From the NCBI GenBank assembly GCA_024233345.1, contig JACKPT010000021.1, positions 1-30,785 of the forward strand: 30,785 nucleotides of DNA, given 5' to 3'. Under the pieces are notes generated by a model. That model was not told where the DNA came from and did no database searches. It was given only the letters and a program-made list of their open reading frames with translations. The DNA is from Verrucomicrobiota bacterium. Lineage in GTDB: Bacteria; Verrucomicrobiota; Kiritimatiellia; CAIVKH01. Below, piece by piece: positions 10,320 through 19,800 of the stretch; the first letter of the stretch is position 1, and the number at the start of each line of letters is the position of its first letter. The translations under genes were made by a program, and so were the position numbers.

Positions 10320-10340
10320 CCTGCGGGACAAGCCCGCAGG
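10320..10340. repeat. Stem-loop 1 (8-bp stem, loop ACAAG)
   Basis: CCTGCGGG (10320-10327) and CCCGCAGG (10333-10340) form a perfect 8-bp GC stem around the loop ACAAG, 26 nt after the RHS stop codon. A G-rich run follows rather than a T-run, so it is not a classical intrinsic terminator on the plus strand. It may act as a transcript 3' end or be a REP-like palindrome. Confidence 0.55.
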
Positions 10341-10385
10341 GGGCGGGGGTGCAGTGCGGGTGAGGTAGCCGGATCAACGTGCGCT

Positions 10386-10406
10386 CCCGCCGCACAAGGC
10401 GGCGGG
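10386..10406. repeat. Stem-loop 2 (8-bp stem, same loop ACAAG)
   Basis: CCCGCCGC (10386-10393) and GCGGCGGG (10399-10406) form a second perfect 8-bp stem with the identical five-base loop ACAAG, 66 nt after the first. The stem sequences differ while the loop is kept, which fits a family of compensating palindromes. The two hairpins occupy most of the 169-nt gap between the RHS gene and the deacetylase. Confidence 0.55.
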
Positions 10407-10463
10407 GGGCGTGGACCGAGGGTTTTCTCGACCCGTCCCGGAGTTTGACCCATAGTTATCCGC

Positions 10464-11126
10464 ATGACGGTCACGGTAATCCATAATTGGGATGACGGGG
10501 TGGTGGAGGATGTCCGGCTCTGTGCGTTACTGCGAAAACACAGGGCACGCGCGGCGTTTAATTTGAATCCGGGACTGTATACAAACCAGCGGACATTCGG
10601 CTGGATGGATGGGGACCGGGAGGTCATTCGGCTGGGGCTGGATGAGCTGCGCGAGGTTTATGCAGGCTTCGAAATTGCCGCCCATTCCCTGACCCATCCC
10701 TGGCTGACCCGAATCGATGAACCGAGATTGCAATCCGAGGTCCGGGACTCCAAAGCCTGGCTGGAGGACTTCTTTCAGCAACCGGTCACCGGGTTCTGTT
10801 ACCCTTTCAACGACTATGACGGCCGGGTGCTGGACGAAGTGCGGGCCGCAGGATTTCAGTATGCACGGGGAACCGGTCCTGCGGAAACCCTCTATCCGCC
10901 CGATGACCCTTTGCTCTTTCATCCCTCTTGCCATTTTCTGGATCCTGCCTTTGCCGAACGATATGAACGGGCCAAGGCGCGGGGCGGGGTCTTCTTTTTC
11001 TGGGGCCACAGCTATGAGTTGCGGTCGGAGGCCATGTGGGAGTCTCTCGAACAGACCCTCGCCGCAATCACTGCCGACCCGGATGCGGTGTGGAAATCGC
11101 CGGGGGAGCTATTCCCGGTTGGTTGA
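10464..11126 (+). CDS. Polysaccharide deacetylase (NodB/CE4 family)
   Basis: This 220-residue protein matches the NodB homology fold that removes N- or O-acetyl groups from glycans using a divalent metal. Visible motifs are NWDDGVVED near residue 8 (motif 1, equivalent to TFDDG, with the catalytic and metal-binding Asp pair), AHSLTHP near residue 72 (motif 2, HSxxH, metal ligands), YPFNDYDG near residue 113 (motif 3 region) and FFWGHSYEL near residue 176 (late motif with His). There is no signal peptide or membrane segment, so it is probably cytoplasmic unless the start is wrong. No good Shine-Dalgarno precedes the ATG, but the frame upstream offers no better start. It sits alone between the RHS gene and the convergent S41 gene, whose 3' end is 14 nt away. 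The substrate is unknown. Confidence 0.85.
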   Translation: MTVTVIHNWDDGVVEDVRLCALLRKHRARAAFNLNPGLYTNQRTFGWMDGDREVIRLGLDELREVYAGFEIAAHSLTHPWLTRIDEPRLQSEVRDSKAWLEDFFQQPVTGFCYPFNDYDGRVLDEVRAAGFQYARGTGPAETLYPPDDPLLFHPSCHFLDPAFAERYERAKARGGVFFFWGHSYELRSEAMWESLEQTLAAITADPDAVWKSPGELFPVG

Positions 11127-11140
11127 GCAGAGCGTCTCGC

Positions 11141-12391
11141 TTATTCTTGCTCCCCGGACAGATTCAGGGCCCGCATGCCCAGCAGGATGTCTACCGCCCG
11201 CTGCAGGACCTGGTCGCCCCGGGTTCGCTGGCGGAGACTGCGATCTTCCCATTCCTCGGTCAGTACTGCCCGGCGGCCCATCACTGGTTCCGGATCGTAA
11301 TCGGACAGGATCGCGGGCTCACTGGGAATGTGAATATCCGGAATCACGCCTGCGGTTCCATCATAAGTCGTGCCGCTCACTGTCACCAGTTTGCGGGTGG
11401 CGATCCGCAAGGTTTGTCCGGCGGGAAGGGTGACGAATTCCCGCAGCCCCAAATCTCCGGAGGTGGTTTCCCCCAGCAGTAGGACACCGCTGGACGCATC
11501 TTTCAAGGCGCCAGCCAGGGCTTCGGCGAGCCCATGGGTGTAGCGGTCGATCAGCAGAATGGCGGGAATCCTCAGGGGCGAGGTCTGATCGCATCGCTGG
11601 ACAAGCAGGTCCTGATCGTTTCGGTCGCGTACCGTGTAGACCAGGGAACCTCCCGGACAAAAGAGGGCCGCGATCGACATGGCGGCATCCGGATCTGCAC
11701 CTCCGGCGCCCCGCAGATCGAGGATTAGTCCGGCGGATCCAGTCTCCGACCATTCACGCAGACGCATGACGGTATCTTTCCCGGCATCGGTATACATGCC
11801 ATTCATCAGCACATAGCCGATGCCTCCGGGTAGAGCTTCCGCAGTTTCGAGACTGTAGTGAGGAACCGGGCTTCGAGCGAGGGTTACCGTCTGGGTTTGC
11901 AGGCCTGCTTCGGTGGTGGTTCGGTAGACCAGGTCCACTTCCTGCGTTGATGCCTGTCGCAGCAACCTGGTCACCACCGGCAGAGGCAGGTCGGTCAAGG
12001 GGGTTCCGTCCAGGGACATCAACTGATCACCCACAGCCAATCCCCGGGCTTCGGCCGGGCTGTTTGCGGAGATGAGATGGATCACTGGGGTCCCATTGGT
12101 GATCGAAACCCGGAGGCCAAATCCGGGAGAGGTGCCGGATTCACGCAGTTGCTCCTCTTTGATTTCCTCCGTCCCCACCAGGCGGCTTTGTGGGTCAATG
12201 CTGCGGGCAATCGCCTCGATAAACGCATCCGATGCGGAGGCCGGATCGACTTCCAATCCCTTCTCCTCCAGCGCCCCCAGAATCGTCTCCCATGTGGTGA
12301 CCATGCCCAAGTGGGCGTCCTGGGCACTACCCCGGGGTGAGGCAAGCAGAAGGCCGCACATGCCGACCACAATGACGGACGTGATTCTCAT
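11141..12391 (-). CDS. S41 (C-terminal processing peptidase-like) protein with PDZ domain, catalytic dyad missing
   Basis: This 416-residue protein has a signal peptide (MRITSVIVVGMCGLLLASP, probable cleavage after GSAQ), a PDZ domain (about 80-160, with SPAEARGLAVGDQLMSLDG) and an S41 domain (about 185-370, with GYVLMNG, LILDLRGAGG and GVIPDI). In active CtpA/Prc enzymes the nucleophile lies in an 'SASE' string and the general-base Lys about 25 residues later in 'GExTxGK'. Here the aligned strings are THGLAEALAG and GETTSGDLG, putting Gly near 287 where Ser is expected and Asp near 313 where Lys is expected. It is probably an inactive exported peptidase homologue that binds peptides through its PDZ domain. 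The ATG at 12391 overlaps the purD stop by 4 nt (ATGA), which supports this start over the in-frame ATG at 12409 and implies translational coupling to purD. Confidence 0.85.
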   Translation of the reverse strand: MRITSVIVVGMCGLLLASPRGSAQDAHLGMVTTWETILGALEEKGLEVDPASASDAFIEAIARSIDPQSRLVGTEEIKEEQLRESGTSPGFGLRVSITNGTPVIHLISANSPAEARGLAVGDQLMSLDGTPLTDLPLPVVTRLLRQASTQEVDLVYRTTTEAGLQTQTVTLARSPVPHYSLETAEALPGGIGYVLMNGMYTDAGKDTVMRLREWSETGSAGLILDLRGAGGADPDAAMSIAALFCPGGSLVYTVRDRNDQDLLVQRCDQTSPLRIPAILLIDRYTHGLAEALAGALKDASSGVLLLGETTSGDLGLREFVTLPAGQTLRIATRKLVTVSGTTYDGTAGVIPDIHIPSEPAILSDYDPEPVMGRRAVLTEEWEDRSLRQRTRGDQVLQRAVDILLGMRALNLSGEQE

Positions 12392-13671
12392 GTGCCGATG
12401 GCTCTCCAACCAATATCGCGCCGGACATAGGCGCCATCAAACTGCACCAGGTCCACGGCGGTATAAGCCGTGGTCAGGGCCTGCTTCAAGGTCTCTCCCC
12501 GGGCGGTGATGCCGAGAACGCGTCCCCCTGATGTGACGATATCATCGCCATCATAACCTGTTCCGGCATGGAACACCTCGGTGTCTGGCAGTTGACCGGC
12601 TTCTTCAAGACCACGAATGACTGCCCCCTTGGGGTATTCTCCGGGGTAGCCTGGCGCAGTCATCACCACACAGACGGAAGGCTGGGGCTTCCATCGGACC
12701 AGATCCGGCCGCAGGTCTCCCTGTGCGCAGGCTTCAAGGGCGGGAAGCAGGTCGCCCTCCCATCGGATCAGGATCGCCTGACATTCCGGATCGCCAAAGC
12801 GACAATTGAACTCCAGGACCTTGGGCTTCCCGTCATGGATCATCAGGCCCGCGTAGAGGACGCCACGAAAATCGATTCCCCGCCTGCGCAATTCGCTCAC
12901 GGTGGCATCGATGATATCCTTCTGGATGATGGGCCACAGGTCCGCAGTGACAACCGGGGCCGGGGAGTAGGCCCCCATGCCGCCGGTGTTCAGGCCGGTA
13001 TCGCCTTCGCCGACCCGCTTGTGATCCTGGGAGGAATCCAGCAGCACGGAGCGGGAGCCATCCACAAGCGCGAGGATTGAGGCCTCCTCGCCCACGAGAA
13101 ACTCTTCAATCACGACCTGACGGCCCGCTTCGCCAAAGGTGCCCTGATCCAGCATGTCGAACACGGCAGCTTCCGCTTCTGGTGTCGACTGGCAAATGAC
13201 CACTCCCTTTCCAGCGGCTAAGCCATCGGCCTTGACCACCAGAGGCGGGGGTTGGCTGCGAACATAAGTCAGGGCCGGTTCGAGAGCGGAAAAGGTTGCC
13301 GAAGCAGCGGTTGGAACTCCGGCGGCAATCATGACTTCCTTGGCGAAGTGTTTACTGCCCTCGAGCCGGGCGGCTGCTTGCCCCGGCCCAAACACCAATA
13401 GGCCATGGGCCTGGAGCCGGTCCGCCAGTCCCCCGCACAAGGGGGCTTCCGGTCCGATCACGGTGAGTTCAGGCCGGTGTTCCACCGCCCACGCTTCGAG
13501 GGCGTCCAGGTCCTCCGCACCGATGGCTAGATTCATGCCCAGTTGCGCGGTCCCGGCATTTCCCGGGGCGATAAACAGCTCCGGGCGTGAAGAATCATGA
13601 GCCAGCTTCCAGCACAGGGCATGTTCGCGGCCTCCGCTCCCGACAATCAAAATGCGTTTGGTACTCGTCAT
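12388..13671 (-). CDS. purD: Phosphoribosylamine--glycine ligase (GAR synthetase)
   Basis: PurD catalyses the second step of de novo purine synthesis, joining glycine to 5-phosphoribosylamine with ATP in the cytoplasm. The 427-residue length is normal. Visible signatures are the N-terminal GSGGREHALCWKL, the A-domain start GSKHFAKEVM, the ATP-grasp glycine loop VVKADGLAAGKGVV, EEFLVGEEASILALVDG, the family signature QDHKRVGEGDTGLNTGGMG, and the metal site EFNCRFGDPECQ. The ATG at 13671 is preceded by AGGTGA with a 9-nt spacer. The stop overlaps the S41 homologue by 4 nt, forming a two-gene unit with no obvious metabolic link. No other pur genes are in the window. The 198-nt gap to the divergent gene at 13870 should hold both promoters, but I could not place convincing -35/-10 pairs. 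Confidence 0.97.
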   Translation of the reverse strand: MTSTKRILIVGSGGREHALCWKLAHDSSRPELFIAPGNAGTAQLGMNLAIGAEDLDALEAWAVEHRPELTVIGPEAPLCGGLADRLQAHGLLVFGPGQAAARLEGSKHFAKEVMIAAGVPTAASATFSALEPALTYVRSQPPPLVVKADGLAAGKGVVICQSTPEAEAAVFDMLDQGTFGEAGRQVVIEEFLVGEEASILALVDGSRSVLLDSSQDHKRVGEGDTGLNTGGMGAYSPAPVVTADLWPIIQKDIIDATVSELRRRGIDFRGVLYAGLMIHDGKPKVLEFNCRFGDPECQAILIRWEGDLLPALEACAQGDLRPDLVRWKPQPSVCVVMTAPGYPGEYPKGAVIRGLEEAGQLPDTEVFHAGTGYDGDDIVTSGGRVLGITARGETLKQALTTAYTAVDLVQFDGAYVRRDIGWRAIGT

Positions 13672-13858
13672 TCTCGTATGTCACCTGAATTTGTGGGTGG
13701 TGGCAAGTCCGAGGATCAAGTGGAGCAGGTCATCGGGTAAATGCCGATCATAAAATCAGGGGGACCCCCGATATACAACTCCGGTTGACAGTGTCTTACT
13801 CTCAATAGAGGTGGGCGATGCCCTTTTCCTCGATCCCGCCTCAGTCGCGATGACGTAT

Positions 13859-13863
13859 GGAGA
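13859..13863 (+). promoter_or_regulatory. Ribosome binding site of the 2350-residue secreted protein
   Basis: GGAGA lies 6 nt before the ATG at 13870. It decides the start, because another ATG at 13857 is in a different frame and gives only a short shadow ORF, and because translation from 13870 begins directly with a good signal peptide. A TTGACA hexamer at 13785-13790 could be a -35 element, but no matching -10 is at the right distance. Confidence 0.55.
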
Positions 13864-13869
13864 CATGCC

Positions 13870-16800
13870 ATGAAAAAAGTTCACATGATCCTGATCTCAC
13901 TCCTCCTGCCCCTGACGCTGTTTGCCGCTCCTTATCCGTTTCAGGAAGATTTCGAGAGCGGACTGGCGCAATGGGTTACCAATGGCACCTGGGGTCTGAC
14001 CACAGTGTCGCCGAGATCGCCCACCCATGCCGCGACCGACAGTCCGGGGGCGTTTTACACCAACCAGACCGATGCTTCGATCACCATGGCTTCGGGCATG
14101 GATTTATCGAATGCGCTGCGGCCGGCTGCCGGTTTTTTCCTCCGCTACGCATTGGAGCAGGACTATGACTTTGCGGTGCTGGAGGCTTCCAGTGATGGCG
14201 GCACAACGTGGACGAACCTGGGGTCGGTGACCGGCGGGCAGTATGGATGGAGGCATTTGCAAGTCGAACTGGATGATTGGGTGGGGCAACCGGATGTCCG
14301 TCTTCGGTTTCGATTGATCACCGATCTTTCGGTGGTCATGGACGGGATCTACCTCGACGATGTGTATATTGGGGAGGCACCGGTTGGCGTACCGATTGTC
14401 GCCGCCGCCGCCACTCAGACCGCGGTTCGGTTGGAATGGGAGGCCTCAACCGATCCCGACTTTGCTGCCTACCGGATTGCCCGTGCTCTTGGAACGAATG
14501 CCGAAGAGTCAGCGTTTACCCAGATTGCGGAAATTTCCGATCTTTCCACCACGAGTTGGACGGATATCGCGGTCTCCCCAAAGTCGATCTATACCTATGC
14601 GCTATCGGTGGTGAATACCCATGACCTGGAAAGTCCGGTCTTTGATATGCCGGTCATAACCCCGGCCGGTATGGACTACCCCTTCCTGGACAATGCCGAA
14701 GGGGGAGGTGGCTTGTGGGTCGCCGATGCTCCGTGGGGAATCAGCACCAGCCACTCCTTTTCAGCGGACAGTGCCTGGAGCGATTCTCCGGATGGAAACT
14801 ACACCAACCAGGTCAATGCCTCCCTGACGCTGGTCACCCAAACGAGTCTCCACCAGGCGCGGCATCCTGTCCTCTGTTATGCGCATCGCTACGAATTGCT
14901 CGCCGGCGATGTGGGTCTGGTTGAGCTTTCCACGAATAATGGCGCCGCATGGATCAGTCTTGCCTCCTATACCGCAGGCACGACAGGGTGGCTGCGGGTC
15001 CGGCATGATCTGACCGCCTATACCAATGCATCCCAGGTACTGGTCCGGTTCCGACTCACCACCGATGCCAACGGTACCGCTGATGGCTGGTGGGTGGATG
15101 ACATCACCCTGTCCGAAGCGCCGGATGCCGTGGATGCCCTGCTTCCGGTCGATATTACCTCGGACGCGATGCGGATTCCCTGGACTGCCAACACCAATAA
15201 TCTTTTCATGGGTTACCTGGTGGTCCGGTCAACCAACACGGGCGTCGGGTTGAATTCCCCGGCGATCGCATCGATCGAGGATCAGGGGACGACCAGCTAT
15301 CCCGACTCCGGTCTGTCTCTGGATACAGAATATTATTACCGGGTCTATGCGGTATCCCGGTATCAGGCGTATTCGCTGGATGGCCAGGAATCCACCGCCC
15401 GCACCTTGAACAACCCGGTGCCATTCTCCGAAGGATTTGAAGGCGGGCTCTCGCGCTGGAACCTGACCGGATCGTGGGGTGTGGTGACCAATGATCCCCA
15501 TGGCGGTGCGGCCTACCTGACCGACTCCCCCGGGAACGCGTACGGAAACAATACGGATACCTGGGCCCAAACCTCTCTGGATTTGCGGGGATCGACCTGG
15601 CCGGTGTTGACTTTCTGGGACCGGTTCCAGCTTGTGAACAATGACTTCGTGGTGGTGGAAGTCTCTCCTGATGGCTCGACCTGGACCCGTTTGTATTCCG
15701 CGATGCCCTCCAGTCAGACCAACTGGATCCGGCGGGAACTTGATTTGTCGCCCTGGAAGAATGCCCCGAATCTGCGCATGCGATTCCGGCTTTGGAGCGA
15801 TGCGGCCTCAGTGGCCGATGGCTGGAGTGTGGATGATATTTCGGTGGGGGAATACAGCCCGGCCGCACCTTCCACCGACCTGCATGAAGACTTCGAGGCC
15901 GGGCTGACCAACTGGATCAATGGGCAGTGGGCGGTGGTCACCGATGCCGTGGTCTCGGGCTCGGCTGCCCTCGGGGATGGTCTACCCACTGATGTCCTCG
16001 CCCGTAACAGTATGCAACTGGTCCTCAACCGGGTGTTGGACTTGTCCGGGTCGGTGGATCCTCAGATCACCTACTGGATGAAAGGATATCTCTCCTACTA
16101 CGGAGGATGGCCCTATCCTCGGGCCGACTTTTATGTGCAGATGTCCAAGGATGATGGCGTTACCTGGGCCAATTTACTCGGACAGAGTGCGAACTGGAAT
16201 TCGGGCTGGATCGTCAAGCAGGCCACCATTCCCGCCGAATACCGGGTGTCCAATCTGCGGTTGCGACTGAATGCTTATGCGTCCTCCAGTTCCGATGGCA
16301 GTCAGCCGGGTGTCGATCTTTGGATCGACCGGCTTTCGATTACCGAGCGGCCCCCCGGAGTGGCGTTTCAATCCCCGGTGGAGGGGTTGAAATCGATGGG
16401 CTTGAGTTGGACCCAATCAACCCTCGGCAGTGCCTTCAAGCGCTATGAGGTGTACCGGTCTGCAGATGGCACCGTGGATCTCAATGACCTGCTGATCGGT
16501 TCCTTTACCAACATCACCGATACCTCGATGAATGATGACGGGCTGGAAATTGGCACCACCTATTACTACGGCATTTTCGTCATCAACGAGGACGATACCT
16601 ATTCATCGGTAGCCACCACCAGCGCCCAGACCCAACCGCTGACTGCGTTGAATGACCCGATGGAAACGCTGGATAACTGGGTCAGCACCGGCAACTGGGG
16701 GGGGGATACCCAGTGCTATTACAACGGTTCCGCGAGCCTGACCGAGTCCCCGGTGGGCGGATACGGAGACAACGAGAGCTCCTATATCCTCACCTCGGTG

Positions 16801-19800
16801 GATCTGGAAGGTTTAGGCATGGATTGGCCTGTCCTGTCTTTTGTTGACCGGTTTGCCCTCGCGGCCAGCGACCACGGGGTGCTGGAGGTATCGCCCAATG
16901 GGACAACCTGGACCCGGCTGTATTGTGCGATGCCGGACAGTTCAACCAACTGGCGATTGCGCACAATCGATCTCTCGACCTGGAAAGCTTCCGACAACCT
17001 GCGGATTCGGTTTAGTTTCTTCAGCGATGGCAGCTTGAATGCCGAGGGGTGGAATATCGACGATGTGGCGATCACCGAATGGGTGCCGCCGTCCGCCCTG
17101 ACCCAACTTCGCGAGGGCTTCGAGTCCGGGCTGACCAACTGGATCAACGGACAGTGGGCCACCGTAACCGATGATGTGCTTTCCGGAAGCGCGGCTTTGG
17201 GTGATGACCTGCCCACCGATGCGCTGGCCCGCAATGATATGCAATTGGTCCTGAATCGACCGATGGACCTGACCGGGCTGACAGACCCTCAAATCACCTT
17301 CTGGATGAAAGGGGATCTGTCATATTATGGGGGTTATCCCTATCCGCGCGCGGATTTTTATGTCCAGATGTCCAAGGATGATGGGGTGAGTTGGGCGAAT
17401 CTGGCAGGGCAGAGCGCAAACTGGAGTTCAGACTGGACACGCAAACAGGCCTCAATCCCTGCCGACTACCGGGTCGCGGGGTTCCGGTTGCGGTTACGTG
17501 CCTATGCCTCCTCCAGTACCGAATTCAGCCTGCCGGGGCTGAATCTATGGATCGATAAACTGACCATTGCTGACCGCCCGGCCGGGGTGCTGTTTGAATC
17601 CCCCGTCGAAGGACTCAAATCCATGGGGCTGAGTTGGACCGAGTCGACCCTTGGTGCGTCCTTTCAACGCTATGAAGTGTACCGGTCCCCGGATGCAACC
17701 GTGGATCTCAATGACATGCTGATCGGATCGTTTACCAACATCACCGATACCGCCATGACCGATACCGGCCTGGAAATTGGCACCACCTACCACTATGGCA
17801 TCTTCGTGGTGAGTGATGATGATGCCTATGCCACCGTCGCCACCACGAGTGGACAGACCCAGCCGCTCACCGCTCTGGATGATCCCATGGAAAACCTTGA
17901 TAACTGGGTCAGTACAGGAAATTGGGGTGTCGATACCCAGCGGTTTTATTCCGGTTCCGCCAGCCTGACCGAGTCTCCGATCGGGGGGTACAGCGCAAAT
18001 GAAAGCAGCTACATCCTGACCTCGGTGAATCTGCAGGTGCAGGATATGGACTGGCCGATCCTGTCGTTTTTTGACCGGTATGTTCTTGCGAACAATGACC
18101 ATGGGGTGGTGGAGGTATCGCCCAACGGAAGCAATTGGACCCGGCTGTATGGGGCAATGCCGGAGAGTTCAACCAACTGGCGGTTGCGTCAACTGGATCT
18201 GTCACCGTGGAAAAACGAACCGAACCTGCGGATTAAGTTCGGCTTCTTCAGTGACGGAAGTTCGAATGCCGAGGGCTGGAATATCGATAACGTGGCGGTG
18301 ACCGACTGGGGCCAGAAACCGGCTGAAACCACGCTGCATGAGGCATTTGATGACGGCTTGACCAACTGGATCAATGCCCAGTGGGCGGTGTTGTCCGATG
18401 ATGTGATCTCTGGCAGTGCTGCGCTGGGGGATGGCCTCCCCACCGATCAGATTGCCCGCAACGCCATGCAACTCATCTTGAGCCACCCGCTGGATTTATC
18501 CGGATCGGAGGATCCGCAAATCACCTTTTGGATGAAGGGAAACCTTTCCTACTACGGCGGGTATCCTTACCCGCGGGCGGATTTTTATGTGCAAATGTCC
18601 AGGGACGATGGGGTGAATTGGGTGAACCTGGTCGGGCAGGGGGCGAACTGGAGCTCGGACTGGATCCTGAAGCAGGCCACGATTCCCGCTGACTACCGGG
18701 TGGCCAATCTGCGGTTGCGTCTGAATGCCTATGGCGGCTCGAGTAGCGAGTTCAGCACCCCGAATATGAACCTCTGGATCGACAAGCTGACCATCAATGA
18801 GCGGCCCGCCGGGGTGGCCTTTATACCCCCGGTCCCAGCCTTGAAGTCGATCGACCTTGGTTGGACCCAGTCCACCCTCGGAGGGGCATTTCAGCGGTAT
18901 GAGGTCTACCGGTCTCTCGATACCACCGTGGACATGAACGACGAAAAGATCGGCATGATCAGCAACCTGGCCACCACCGCCATGACCGATACCGGTTTGG
19001 AGATTGGCCGCACCTACTACTATGGCATTTACGTGGTGGACGCGAATGACACCTATTCGATCATCGCCACCACCGCTTCAACCACGGTGCCGTTGTCCGC
19101 CCTGAATGACCCAATGGAAAGCCTGGCCAACTGGGTCTCAACCGGTGGCACCTGGGGGGTGGACACCCAGTTTGTCCATAACGGCTCGGGAAGTCTTGCA
19201 GATACCCCCTTCAGCGCATATCCCAATGGTTCTGATACCTATATCCTGACTTCGGTCAATCTCCGCGATCAGGGCATGCTGTGGCCGGTTCTGCATTTTC
19301 ATGACCGGTATGACTTCGCCGCCGGGGATTCGGGAACCCTGGAAGTCTCCCCCGACGGCACAAGCTGGACCCGCCTGTATTGCGCGATGCCTTCGACCCA
19401 GACCAATTGGATCGAGCGTCTGATCGATCTTTCCCCGTGGCGGACGCAAGCCAATCTACGGATTAAATTCAGGGTTAAAACCGATGCCAATCTGAATGCC
19501 TATGGTTGGAATCTGGATGATGTGGTCATCGAGGATCATGTGCCATCCACTTCCCGCTCCGGTTTCTATGACGGATTTAACCAGGGTCTCGACCATTGGA
19601 TTCAAGCCCAGTGGGCCACCGTTACCGATCACGTCGTGGAGGGGACTGCTGCCCTGGACGATGGACTGCCCGGAGATCAAGTCAACAACGCGAGTGTGAC
19701 GATGGTCCTCGATGGACCACTGGATCTCTCCGAAGCGGTGGATCCTAAACTGGTCTTCTGGATGAAAGGGAACCTGGACCGGTCGAGTTCCAGTCCCTAT

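Noticed and set aside
13755..13810. TTGACA at 13785-13790 and the GGGGGACCCCC palindrome as a promoter/operator
   Set aside because: No -10 element lies at 16-18 nt, and the palindrome leaves too short a loop for a strong hairpin; support is too weak to annotate.
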